A stretch of DNA of 64,000 nucleotides from Plenodomus lindquistii (Eukaryota; Ascomycota; Dothideomycetes; Pleosporales; Leptosphaeriaceae): contig JANUWI010000016.1 in the NCBI GenBank assembly GCA_025504975.1, forward strand, positions 806,001 through 870,000, read 5' to 3'. A program made the translations under genes and the position numbers. A model generated the notes under the pieces. The model was given only the letters and a program-made list of their open reading frames with translations. It ran no database searches and was not told the DNA's origin. Position 1 is the first letter of the stretch, and every line of letters begins with the position of its first letter. Positions 11,529 to 24,600 of the stretch are shown here, piece by piece.

Positions 11529-11943
11529 TATAATAAAGCTATATTCTATTATAATAAGAATTTTTAGCTATAAAACCTTTTTTATAAACTATTTTTATCT
11601 TTTTCTATATAAGTCTATTAAAAATAGAAAACTATACTAACTTCTATTTAAACCTTTTTTATACTATACTAGATTTAAATTCTATAGAAATTTCTATTTT
11701 ACTATTACCTACGTGCTAATATAATAGAGAGAAAAAAAACTTTATAAAAGCCTAGAAGTATTACTAAATTCTATTCTATATAGCTTACTTTTTTAATAGA
11801 ACTATTAAAGTATAATTTTTTTATTTTTTTATATAAAAACTATAAAAATATAATTTATATAGCTTTTTAATTTATATATATTTTTATATACTTCTAAACT
11901 AATTTAAATACCTTTTAGTACTTTATATTTTTAAGCTATTATA
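11529..11943 (-). mobile_element. solo LTR, Ty3/gypsy family of 21244-28654
   Basis: 415 bases matching, in reverse orientation, the 417-bp LTRs at 21244-21660 and 28238-28654. Ends are TATAATAA and CTATTATA, RIP-altered forms of TG...CA termini. Flanking pentamers AGTAG and AATAG differ by one G-to-A, as expected for a target duplication later hit by RIP. No internal sequence remains, so it arose by recombination between the two LTRs. Confidence 0.75.
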
Positions 11944-12303
11944 AATAGCCTATATACTACTATTTATAAAATATTTTTACTATAAGTTTATAAAGCTAGA
12001 ATTATTAAGTTTTATATTTACTAAATTATATTTATTATATAGATTTTTTAGTATTATATTATTATTTATAGTATATATATATAATAGCTTCTATAGCCTA
12101 CTATTTTAATATTACTCTATAATTTTTTCTATAGTTAATTTAGATAATATAAATTTACTTTTAATTTAAAAACTTTAGTTTAAAGTTATATTTTTTTATT
12201 TAAAATTCTTTTAGCTTTTTAATTTTATTTTTTATTTTATTTATTATAATATTAAGAAGAATATTACTATAATAGATAATATAGAATAAAATAAATTAAT
12301 AAA
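11944..12303. other. AT-rich host sequence; its last 60 bases belong to a long-inverted-repeat element
   Basis: Mostly unassigned. From about 12,244 it matches the left end of the long-TIR element found at 53.47 kb (the AATATTACTATAATAGATA stretch), and the match resumes at 20,308, so that element's terminus was split by the gypsy insertion. Confidence 0.55.
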
Positions 12304-12519
12304 TATTATAGATTAAACTTATAACCTCTAGCTACTAAAGTATTACTAGAGCTTTAGAGCTACTCTGCTAGCGCTAGGCCTAAATAGGCGCGCTTTAGTT
12401 AGTAGAAATACTATAGTTCTACTTTATATATAGAAGACTAGCCCCTAACGCAGTATTTTACTCTAGAAGTTTAATCTATATAATCTATAAATACTTCTAT
12501 AATTACTTATACTTTTATA
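12304..12519 (+). repeat. 5' LTR of the 12304-20307 gypsy element
   Basis: 216 bp starting TATTATAGATTAAA (ancestral TGTTATAG...) and ending TTTTATA. It matches the 3' LTR along its whole length with scattered C/T and G/A differences. Confidence 0.9.
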
Positions 12520-15500
12520 CTATACTACGTCTATTTAATACCTAGAATATTTTATATTAGCCTGTTACTAGAAACTACATTTAGTAAATATATTAGTTAT
12601 ATAAAGTAATTACTTAGACTAAACTATACTTTTAGAGTACTGCGCTAATACTACTATAACTACCTATATAGAATTACTATAGTAATAAAGCTCTATTATT
12701 ATAACTATAGAGTAGAACTTAGGCGCCTATAAATAAATTACTATATAAAATTAGCACGTGCAGGTAGAATAGAAATAGTAATAAATATTTAGCTAGAAGT
12801 TTAGTATAGCCTAGTTACTTATATTAGCTAGAGACGTAAAAGGTATAAATTAAACTTAAAGTAATAATAATTACTAGAACACTAATAGAAAACTAAAGCT
12901 ATTTTAAATAAGCTAGTAGATATAGTTACGTAATATAGTAAAAGTAAGCTAGCTATAGGTTAGTATAAAAACTATAATTAAATATAAAAGTTATATACGC
13001 GTATAACTACTTTTATTACTAATTATAATAAATTATATACTTTAACTATATAGTTTATTAAAGCTATCCTTTAAATATAATATTCTATAGTAATTATAAA
13101 CTACTCTATTTATTAGTTTATTATACTAGTAGTATAGTACTACTTTAACTATTAGGTATAAACTATTTAGGCTAGAGTACTTTAAAATACTGCACGTTTA
13201 TATTTATAGGTTTTAGACGTAGTACTAGCACGCTTAGTAGACTAGAACTAGGCTTTTTTTTTATAGTAAATATAGATATATAAAACTTGTATACTATTAC
13301 TAGTAATATTTAAAATACTAAGCTTTAACTAGTACACTAAGTATTTTTAGGCAATAAACTTTAAGCTAAATTTATAACTAAAAGTAAGTATTAAAAAAGT
13401 AACTTTTATAAATTATTTATAGTTTAAAAAGTTAGTGTATATAGAGATAATAATAATACTAGCGCATTTACTACTATACGTAATAAATAGGTAGAGCGTG
13501 TTTAGAAATTCTACTCTAACTATAATTTAAATAGAGCTTAACTAGAAATTTTTAATAAAAAAAACGCTATAGCTTATAGAGTTACTTATAATAGTAAGTA
13601 CATAGATTATTATAATTTTAAAAACTCTTTAGTTTTATAAGTTAGTTGTGTTATTATTAAAAAAAATAATAATAATAAAAAAGTTAAAAAGTAAAAGGTA
13701 TATAGATCTGTTTTTAATAAAGTAGACTACGCTAACTAAGTATATAAATACTCTAGCCTATAGTTTAATATAACTAGCTAAGTAATAATTACTCTATATA
13801 ACTTTATACTTTTTACTAAAACTACTATTACTAATAATAAAGTAGTATACTAAGCTATAAAGAGAGATTTAATACCCTGCTCTAACTATATAGTAAAAGT
13901 TAGTAAACTCTAATAAATTCAGCTAAAGTATAATACTTTTTTTAAATAGTAAAAAGTTTCTGCTAACCTAGACAATTATATAGCATTTTTATAAAAGAAC
14001 TATATATTTTATAAATAACTCTATAAATATACTAAATAATATAAAGTACTACAGAATAAATATAAGTACCTAAAAGATAACGCTAATTAGCTTAAATAAA
14101 AATACTATAATATACTTAAAGATTGCACTAAAGCCTATAAAAAAGTAAAGGCTTAAACTTAGACTATTATAAATCTATAATAAAAAGTTAAAGATATTTA
14201 TTAATAATTTATTTAAAGCTTTTATTTATTTAGTATATTTAATTATAATATAGTTTTACCTATTCTAATACTATAATAACTAAACGTAAGCTTTATAAAT
14301 ACTATATTTCTTTTTTAAACACTATATAGTTTATATTCTTTTTTTTCTAGTAAATTACTATTTAACCTACTTTGTTTACCTTCTAGCGTATATATAGCTA
14401 TATTATCTATATATAGCTAAGCCCTCTATATACTAGATATTAAAACTTTTTTAAGTAAAAAGGATAATAACTTTAAAAAATAGCGCAGGACTATAATAAA
14501 CAAGTATAAAACTTTTAGAGAGGAATATTACCTAGAATATCTAAAGAACTTTATATTAGGTAAAGTATAGGTACTAGTTAAGTATATCTATTTTAATACG
14601 TATATAGAGCTATTAGATATATTATACCCTTTTTATAGATATAACGTTTATTAGAAGATTACTAAAGCTAAAGCTAAACTAGTTAATAGTAGCTTGTAAT
14701 AAAAACCTAGTAAGTTATATTCTATTTAGAAAGCTTAATTTATAGCTATAGTTACTATTATTAATTATAGTAATTAAACTATAGTTATATATACCTAGCG
14801 CTTTATATAACAAGGCTTTATATAAGTAATATTAAATAGCTTATAATCTAGTAAATTACTAGCTTAGTTTCTAATATAAGTTTAATACCTAGACTAAATT
14901 TATAATAAAATTGTTTTTAGGCAACCTAAAGTTAAACTGCCTGTAAAAAAAAGTGTAGGCCTAACTAGAATAATTACTTTAATAACTATAATACTATTTT
15001 ATAACAATTAATTATAACACGTTAAACGCTAAGCTACTAAAAGTTATATATAATAAAAGTAAAAAAAGATCTATAAGTATAATGTATATTATAAATATAG
15101 TAAATTTAGCTATTATTAAAAAGCTAGGGCACTTTAAAAAAATAACCTATAGATACTATCTAATAAAATCCTTTATTTTAGTATAATAATACTTTAATCT
15201 CTAGTTAAAAAAAAAAAAACCTATTATTTTAGATAAAAAGATAGAGGATAAAGACACGTTTATTACTATAGATAACTAGTTATATAATAAAAATAGCTAC
15301 TCTATTAATTTAGATTTTTAGATACTTCTAAACTAAATTATATTTAAAAGCTCCTCTAGCGTAATAAAAGAAAATAAATAAAGTAATAAACTAAATAGTA
15401 TATTTAATTTAAAGCTGCAGCTATAAACCTTTACGCTACTACTATAATTCTATTACTAGTCTCTATATATTATATCTCTACTATAAGTGTTAACCTAGAA

Positions 15501-18500
15501 GCTTTAGTTATAACTAAATAACTAGAGTTTTCTAGCTACGTTAAAGTTACACCTAGAAAATAGGTAAAAAAAATTATACTAAAAAATATAAAAATAAGTA
15601 CTACGTTTATAAATAAAGTTTAAATAAAAAAATATTATATAAAAAGTATTAAAACTAAACAGCCTATTAAATTAAAACTAGTAAATAGAGATCTAGTAGA
15701 CACTTTTAGAGAAGTAACTAATATTTATATTTATTACAGCTTTTATACCTCTACTATTCTATACTATATTACTAACTTTAATAAGTATAATATTATTCTA
15801 GGTATAATATAGTTTAATAAACACTATTTTAATATATAATTTAGTAAAAAGTAAGTAATAAAATTCTTCTCTACTTACTATAAATTTAACTACTTTAAAA
15901 ATAGTCTACTAGAGATAGTATATAATAATAAAATAGTTAATAGTAAAATATAAATATAAACTCTAGTAAAAAACCTATCTATAATTTTAGTATACGTAGT
16001 ATAAGTATTAGCGTTATAATAACTAGAATAGATTGTTTAGATAGAGCTATATTACTAGAACTAGCTAGGTTAACCTTCTAATAAAAATACTAGTAATAAA
16101 GCTTTATAAAAAAAGTCTACTTTATTTACTATTATATTATACAAGAACTTTAGTAAGTATATAGATAAAATAAAAAGACTACTTATAAATAAAAAAAAAA
16201 TAGTAAAGCTAGTGCTGTTCTAGATACTTAAGCGTTTTTCTAATTTTTTTAATCTATATCTATTACACTAACTACCTTTTTAACGTTCTAGAGTTAATTA
16301 CACTATTAATATTATAAAAGAGATAGCCTCTAGACTATATATTTATAGACTTACCTAATAAAAAAGTAAAGCTATAAAAGTTTATATTAATAATATACTC
16401 TAGAAAGAACTTATACAGCCTAGTACTTTACTATTTATATTACTAGTATTTATTATTAAAAAACCTAGTAGTAGATTACACATTTATATAGATTATTACG
16501 CTTTTAATAATATTACTAAAAAGAACTATAACTCTCTACTTATTATTAAAAAAACACTAGTCTATATAGCTAAAGTTAAAATTATAATACTTATAGATAT
16601 TATTATTACCTTTAATAAAGTCTATATAAAAAAAAGTAATAAAGAAAAAACTGCGTTTTTAACCTAGTATAGACTATATAAATACCTAGTTATACTATTT
16701 AATTTATATAACGCGCTAGGCACTTTCTAGACGTTTATTAATAAAATACTATAGAATTATTTTAATATTATCTACACTACGTACTTAGATAACATTCTAA
16801 TTTATAGTAATAATAAAGTAAAGTACTAAAACTATATATTTATAGTCCTGTCTAAGCTATAAAAAGCTAGATTATTTCTAGACCTAATAAAATACTAATT
16901 TAAAACTAAACACGTTAAATACTTAGAACTTATCCTTACTATTAATAGTATTAAAATAGATTCTAATAAAGTAAAAATAGTACTAGAATAGTAACTTCTA
17001 CGCACTATAAAAAACGTATAATTCTTTCTAGAATTCTATAACTTCTACTAATGTTTTATAAAAAGCTTTTTCTACATTACAAAGCTATTTATAGAGTTAA
17101 CTAAAAATAGTAGATAGAAAGTGTTTTCTTTTAGTAATAACAGCCTTGCTACTAAAGCTTTCTACTAATTTAAAGTAGCTTTTAGTAAAGTAGGTATACT
17201 AGTACACTTTAACTTTAACTTAGACATCTATTTTAAAATAGACGCTTTAGACTTTGTTATAGCTACTATTCTATTTTAAATAGTTAAAAGCGTTTTATAT
17301 TCTATTATATTCTTATTATATAAAATAATACCTGCGGAGTGTAACTATAAAATCTATAATAAAAAACTTTTTACAATTGTTTATACTTTTAAAAAGTAGA
17401 GATTTAAACTATTAGGCTCTAAAAACTTAATTTAAATACTCTCTAATTATTAAGTTTTATAGACCTTTATAATAACTAAACGTTTTAACTACTATTAAAC
17501 ACGCTAGGCAGAATTCCTTACTAAGTTTAACTTTTAAATTAAATACTATTTTAGTAAGTAAAATACTAAGCCTAATATATTTATTTAGTAACTAGATAAC
17601 CTCTCTAATTACGCTAATAATAAATATTACTACTATTAACTATAGATTATTATTAAACCTAATTAAGTTAACTCTAAAGCTTATATTAAAACTTTATTAT
17701 TTAATTATAATAGTAGTAGTTACTAAACTTTTTACTTTACTACTTATTACTTTTACTAGTTATAATAAAACTCTATTAGTATTACGTAAATAATATATAT
17801 ACTTAGTAAAAAAGAAAGCTTAGCTATAATAATAACTATAGCAGCTAATAACACTTTTTTTTAAAAAAATTTTATAGACTACATCTATTAAGGCAGTAGC
17901 TTTAATTCTATATTATAAAATATTATAAAAGCTAAAAAAAAAAGTAAATAACGTATTCTATATAGTCTAATATATAGTAAATAGTAGCTATAATTAGAGT
18001 TAGGTAATTATTAGCTAGATAACAGCGTTTTTTACGTCTATAAAAAAATCTATATCTCTAAATATAATAATCTAAAAACAGTAGTTATTAAAAAAGCCTA
18101 TTATAGAATATATACTAGCTATAGTAGCAAGTATAAAACATATATAAAAGTTAGTTAATAGTACTACTAGCTACGTATAACTACTAATATTACTAAATAT
18201 ATTTAAAGCTGCCTAATTTATAAAAAAACTAAAGTATTTTATAAAAGTAAATAAAGCTTTCTACACCTACTTTTTATACCTAATAGGTATTAAACTAATA
18301 TATCTATAGATTATATTACCTATTTACTTTTTTATATAGATAATAGTTACACGTACACTAATATTCTTATTATTATAGACTAGTTTAGTAAAAAAAAGAA
18401 GTTTATATCTATTATAGATCTATAAATTAATATACTAGTACGCGCGTTTATTAGATATATATAATATAAAAAAAGCTACCTAAAAACTATTATTAGTAAT

Positions 18501-20091
18501 TAAAGTACTTAATTTATTTTATACTTTTAGATACATTTATATTAATAACTAGAAACTAAGCTAAAGCTATCTACTGCGTTTTACCTAAAATCTAATAGCT
18601 AAATAGAAAATGCAAACGCCTTTTTTAAGTAATACCTCTAAGCCTACGTTAATTATAAATAAAATAACTAGGCTCTATTTCTTCTAATAGCAGAATTTAA
18701 AGTAAATACTATAATAAGTGTAAATACTAGTGTTTTAGCCTTTAAAGCTATAAAAGGTTATCTGCTACGCTCTAGGCTAGAACTAGTAATTACTTCTATA
18801 AAAAATAAACTACTACTAGCGCCTATACGCGTAGACTGTCTATAAGCTAATTAGTTTACTAATAAACTTAATTAACTCTATTATAAGTTCTAACTTAGTT
18901 TTTAATAGATTTAGACTAAGTAAATAGAATAGGCTAATAAAAACTATACACCTGCTAAAAAGTTACGTATTAGTAACTACGTTATACTTAATACCTAAAA
19001 TATTTATATAATATAACTAAATTAGTTACTAGATTTTAAAAATTATAGACTTTATAAAATTACCTGTATTATTAATAATATAGCTTATAAAGTAGCTTTA
19101 CTAGAAAGTTTCTAGAAAGTATATAATATTTTTTATCTATAACTACTTTATTACGTTACTACTAACAGGCTTCTAGGTTAAATAATAGATAATAAAAAAT
19201 AAGTTTAAATTACTAACTCTAATATTAATAATAATACTAACTACTTTATTAAAGCTATTATTAATAGTTATATTAATAGCAGATTATATAATCTATATAA
19301 CTAATTTAAAGGCCTACTATAGTACTAGGTACGCTAGGCTAACTATCTAGATAGTTCTAATAATCTATTCTAGAAACTCTATACTAATCTTTTAGATTCT
19401 ACTAAATTTATTTATAAGTACTATACTACTTACTCTACTAAGCCTAGGCTATATAAAAAGTTTACAATATTTATTAGTAAATAGAGACTACTTATAATAA
19501 TTTTAGCTAAGCTTTCTAACTTTATAATAAACTAGAGTAACTTTCTAGTAAATACCTCTATTATATTTTACTATAACACGTTAAACACGTAGTAAAAAAG
19601 GTACTACTACTAGACTTTCTAGTATAGTATATTATAAGGCGGTTTTTTAACTTAAATCTATATAGTAAAAACTAGAGGGGACTTTATTATAGTATAATAA
19701 CTAGAGATATAATAGAATTCTTGCTTAGTAACTACTATAGTAGTAGCTAAAAGAATTACTAGATATATTACCTAGTAGTTATATTATATAAATTACTTCT
19801 TCTATCTAACGTGCTTATAACTATTCATAGCGTACTCTATAAAGCTACTACAAGCTTTTTTAGAAGCTACTAAAGCCTTTTTATAATAGAGCTCTCTAAG
19901 CCTTTAATAAGTAAAGCTATAATACTTAAATAATAGAGAAAATATAAGTTATTATAATAGAATAACAATCTAGAATATAAATATAGTTATTTACTTTAGG
20001 TAATAAAACTACGTGTAGCTTTTATAAAACGCAGCAATTTTTATATAATTATTAAATAACTAGAACTACTTTTTTTAAAAGAGAGGGGTAG

Positions 20092-20307
20092 TATTATAGA
20101 TTAAATTTATAACCTCTAGCTACTAAAGTATTACTAGAGCTTTAAAGCTACTCTGCTAGCGCTAGGCCTAAATAGGCGCGCTTTAGTTAGTAGAAATACT
20201 ATAGTTCTACTTTACGTATAGAAAACTAGCCTCTAACGTAGTATTTTACTCTAGAGGTTTAACCTATATAATCTATAAATACTTCTATAATTACCTATGC
20301 CTTTATA
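20092..20307 (+). repeat. 3' LTR of the 12304-20307 gypsy element
   Basis: 216 bp, partner of 12304-12519, directly after the polypurine tract and followed by the ATAAA target duplication. Confidence 0.9.
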
Positions 20308-20640
20308 ATAAAATAGATAGATAAAAATACTATTTAGAAATTAAAAATAAATAAATTATTACTATTTTATTTTTCTAATTTAAATAGGCTTTATATTTTA
20401 TTTTTAACTTTTTTTCTATATATTTATAGAATCTCTATTTTTAAGTTAAAAGCTAAAGGCTTCTATAATTTAGTATATAGTATTATAGCTCTTTTTAGCC
20501 TATAATAACCTTTTATAGACTATTCTAGCTTAAATAGTAAAAAAAATATATAAAAACCTAATATTTTTTTTTATATTTTATTTAATTTTATTAGGTAGTT
20601 CTAACGTCTATTTATATATTATAGGTAATATAATATTATA
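20308..20640 (+). repeat. terminal repeat of a long-TIR element (continues from 12,303)
   Basis: Matches the left terminal inverted repeat at about 53,467-53,800, including AAAAATACTATTTAGAA and TAGCCTATAATAAC. Joined across the gypsy insertion with 12,244-12,303 it rebuilds one terminus of a second copy of that family. Confidence 0.7.
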
Positions 20641-21243
20641 TTTTTAAAATAAAAAATAAAAGTAAAAATTATAACTTTAGTTATAACTTTATTTATTAAT
20701 TATAGTCTATAATTTTATTTTTATTATACTATACTTCTATAGTTTATACTAGCTTTTTTTTAACTATAATATATAAAATCTTTTTTCTTTTTTTTTATTT
20801 ATTACTTCTATACTTATTAGATGTATAATACTATTAAAAGTATATAAATATTAATAAATTTAATAAAAGTTAAAATTTTTAATTATATTTTTTTTAAGTA
20901 TTATTTAAAAAGTAAGTTTTATTATATTAGCTATAGAGTATACTAGTATACTTTATACTGTACTTATCTACTAGCTCTATAATAACTCTATTAATCTAAT
21001 ATACTTTTTTTAGCCTAGAAGCTATTACTAGTTAAAATCTTTTTTCTAAAAAGTTATTAAAAGGTAGTCTAGTTACTATTAGATTTTTTTAATTAAAATT
21101 TTATTTATTAGCGTTAAAAGTGTTTTAGCTTTAATAAGTTTAAATTAATTAAAAAAATCTTTTATAATTCTTTTTATAAAGCTTTTATAAAGCTATTTAT
21201 AATTATTTATAATAACTATATATACTATATATTTATCTATTAT
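20641..21243. other. AT-rich interior of an older repeat
   Basis: No protein frame that I can name. The stretch at about 20,815-21,010 matches 30,925-30,964 joined to 32,819-32,990, so it is part of a repeat present at least twice in the window. Confidence 0.5.
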
Positions 21244-21660
21244 TATAATAGCTTAAGAATATAAAGTACTAAAAAACGTTTAAATTAGCTTAAAAGTATA
21301 TAGAAGTATATATAGATTCAAAAGCTAAATAAATTATATTTTTATAGCTTTTATATAAAAAGATAAAAATATTATACTTTTATAGTTCTATTAAAAAAGT
21401 AAGTAATATAGAATAGAATTTAGTAGTAGTTCTAGGCTTTTATAGAGTTTTTTTCTATTCTCTACTATATTAGTATATAGATAATAGTAAAGTAGAAATT
21501 TCTATAGAATCTAGACTAGATATAGTATAGAAGTAGTTTAGAAAAAAATTAGTATAGTTTTCTATTTTTAATAAACTTATATAAAAAGAATAGAGATAGT
21601 TTATAAAAAAAGCTTTTATAGCTAAAAGTTATTATTATAATAGAATATAGCTTTATTATA
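21244..21660 (-). repeat. 3' LTR (minus-strand element 21244-28654)
   Basis: 417 bp, plus-strand start TATAATAGCTTAAG, end CTTTATTATA; same length as its partner at 28238-28654. Confidence 0.85.
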
Positions 21661-24600
21661 TTACTTTTTACTTTAAATTAAATAATTATATATCTAAGTA
21701 TTTTTTATATAACTTTTATATAAAGTCTATTCTAGAATTATTATTTTATTTAAATAAATATAACTTTTTATTTACTATTTATTAATAATTATTATAATAA
21801 CTACTAAATCTAGTAGTTACTTTAGTAGAATATAATAATTTTTTAAATATTATAATTTTTTTTTACTTTTTATACTTTATATTTTTATTATACATACTCT
21901 ATTACTATTTATTATTACCTTTAATACTAATATAGAATAGCTTTTATAAAAATACCTATTTTTATATTTTTATATATATATTCTTTAGCCTATTAGATTT
22001 TTTATTTATACTCTATTTAGGCCTAGTTTTATAGTAAATTTAACTTTATATATTTATTTAAATTTATAGGTTTAAAAAAGTATACTTATTATATACTTTT
22101 AAATAAAAAGTATAAACTAGTAAATAGCTATTTTTTTTTACTAATTTAAAACTTTTTTTAATTTTTTTAAGTGCCTATATATATAGAACTAGAATATAAC
22201 TAAATTATAGTAGTATTTTATAATTTTAAAAATTTTACTATATAGGCTATACTAGCTAATAAAAATAAAATAAAAAAGTTTAAAACTAAACTAGTAGATA
22301 TAAAAGCTATAGCTAGTTTAGCTATAAAAATTCTAGCTTTTATAGTATAAATAGTAACTATATAAATTACTAGCTTTAGCGTAACTAATATAATACTAGT
22401 AAACTACTATATATAATAAAAAAAGCTTTAAAATTTATATAAAGATTTTTTAGATTTATATATAAAAATATAGCTTTTTTAGAAAAATATAGCAGCATTA
22501 GCTACTACTATTTCTAGAACAACTCTAGATTTTTCTAGTAGTAAAAAAATTATAAACTTATTTAAAAGTTTAATAGAAAATTCTAAAAATATAAAAGTAC
22601 TAAAAACTCTAAATTAGGTATAATATATAGCGCTTTTAATAGTAAAATAAAAATTAAAATATTATAGTAAAAGATAAATAATTTTTAAAAAACTTTAATA
22701 TTTCTTTCTAATAGTTAGTTTACTAGGCTATAGGTTTTATTAGTAAAAACTATATACTAGTTTTATATATTAGCTATAATTTTTATATATTAATTATAAA
22801 ATAAATATTAAATTTATAAAATATAATTATTTACTAATTATAATATATTTTTTATTTTTTTTTATATTTAAAGCTATCTATATAGTGCCTAGAAAGGTTC
22901 TAGATAATTAAAATACTTCTAGTAGAAATTTTATAGTTTATAAAAAAAATTTATTAAATTAAAAGCTAGATACTAAATTAAATCTAGATTATATTCTACC
23001 TAGCTAGTTTTATATTTAGATTTATTTTAAATAAATTTACAAGTAAAAATTTTTTTTATTTTTTATTTTTTTATATTTTATATAAAAGTAGCTACTAGCT
23101 TTAAAACTTTTTATTTTAAAAAAAATTATTAGAATTTTTATAGAGAATATTAAATGTAAATATATTATATATTTTAAAACTTTAAAAAAATTTAAATTTA
23201 TAAAAATATCTAATCTATTCTAGAACTTTAAAAGAACTTTTTTATAGTTTAAATAGCTTTTAGTATAGTTTTAAAGTTACTAAATTAGTAGTAAAGAAAT
23301 AGATTTTATTTTTTATTTTCTAGTTAATAGATTATTAATAAATATTAATAGTAGAATATATTTAGTTTTATATTTTTTTTATATTTTCTTTAGCTAGTTT
23401 TTAAATATTATATATCTAACTAGCTAGATTATAAACTTTCTAGTAGTTAAATTTTTTAATAGAATTAGCTATTTTTAAATAGTATTAGTTCTAGCTCTAT
23501 TAGAATTTAAAACTATATAAAAGCTAGTATACAGCTATATCTATTAATATATATAAAAGTGTTATCTAGGCTTAATTTATAAATAGAAAAAGTTTACTTT
23601 AGTTATTCTAGTAGTATATTATAAATAGCTATAAATATTAATTAATATATTTATTTATAGTTTTAATTTAGCTATTAGTTTATTTATAATAGATAGTAAA
23701 GAGTAATATTTTAGTACCTATAATCTAATAGAATTTAAACTACATTTAAAAGATAAACTAGGTACTATAGTTAGAAATAATACTTTTAGAAATATATTTA
23801 AACTAGTATACTTATTATATAAATAGTTAAATAAAGTTTTAAGTATTTATTATTTTATAGTATAGTATTATAATTATTTATTTAAAAAATTAATTAATAA
23901 TTACTAGAATCTAATTATAGCTATATTAATTTTTAAAGAAAATTTTAAAGTCTATTATAAAATATTATATAGATTTCTCTAGAATTAGTAAAAAATAAAA
24001 AAACTTTTAAATTTAGATTTATTTTAAATAGAATTTTTAGTAGATAATATAGTTACGCACGTATTATTTATAAATAGCTTCTATTTTTTTCTAGTAATAT
24101 TATTATATAATTAACTATTAAATTTTTATAGTACTAGAATAGACTATAAATATTTAATTATATACCTCTTTAATAAATTAAATATAGAGTAGAGAATCTA
24201 TAGAAATATAAAAGTAGTTTTTATAAAAAAAAAGTTTATTATCTATCTAATACTAAAAAAAAAGTAAAACGCGTTATTTTTTAAAAAACTATTAGTTTTT
24301 TTTTAATTAAGCTTTTATTAGTTCTAAAAAATCTAGTAATATTATTAGAATTAGTTAAAAAAAAATAATAGTTATTTATAAAGAGAACTTTAGGTATTAC
24401 TTTACTAGTTTAAAGTTAATATAGTAGTATAGCCTAGTAGAGTTAAAAAAAACTAAAAAATAATTATTTTACTAAGCTACTTTAAAAATTTTTATATTTT
24501 ATTTTTAGTAACTAAAAATATCTATACGTTTATTACTTTTACTAAAAGTATATCTAATTTTAAAGTTAAAGAAAAGCTATAAACTTAGTCTAGTTAGTTT

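Larger units (their letters stand above)
12304..20307 (+). mobile_element. Ty3/gypsy LTR retrotransposon, full length, RIP-killed
   Basis: 8,004 bp bounded by 216-bp LTRs (12304-12519 and 20092-20307) and a perfect ATAAA target duplication (12299-12303, 20308-20312). A purine tract AAAAGAGAGGGGTAG precedes the 3' LTR. The plus strand reads as degraded gag-pol: reverse transcriptase about 16,430-16,820 (a YLDNILIYS remnant of the YxDD box near 16,790), RNase H about 17,200-17,500, and integrase about 18,250-18,900 (a DRFSKKKKF-like remnant near 18,390). Order RT, RNase H, integrase is that of Ty3/gypsy. Stops replace Trp and Gln codons throughout, so it is inactive. It inserted into an end of a long-TIR element. 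Confidence 0.9.
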
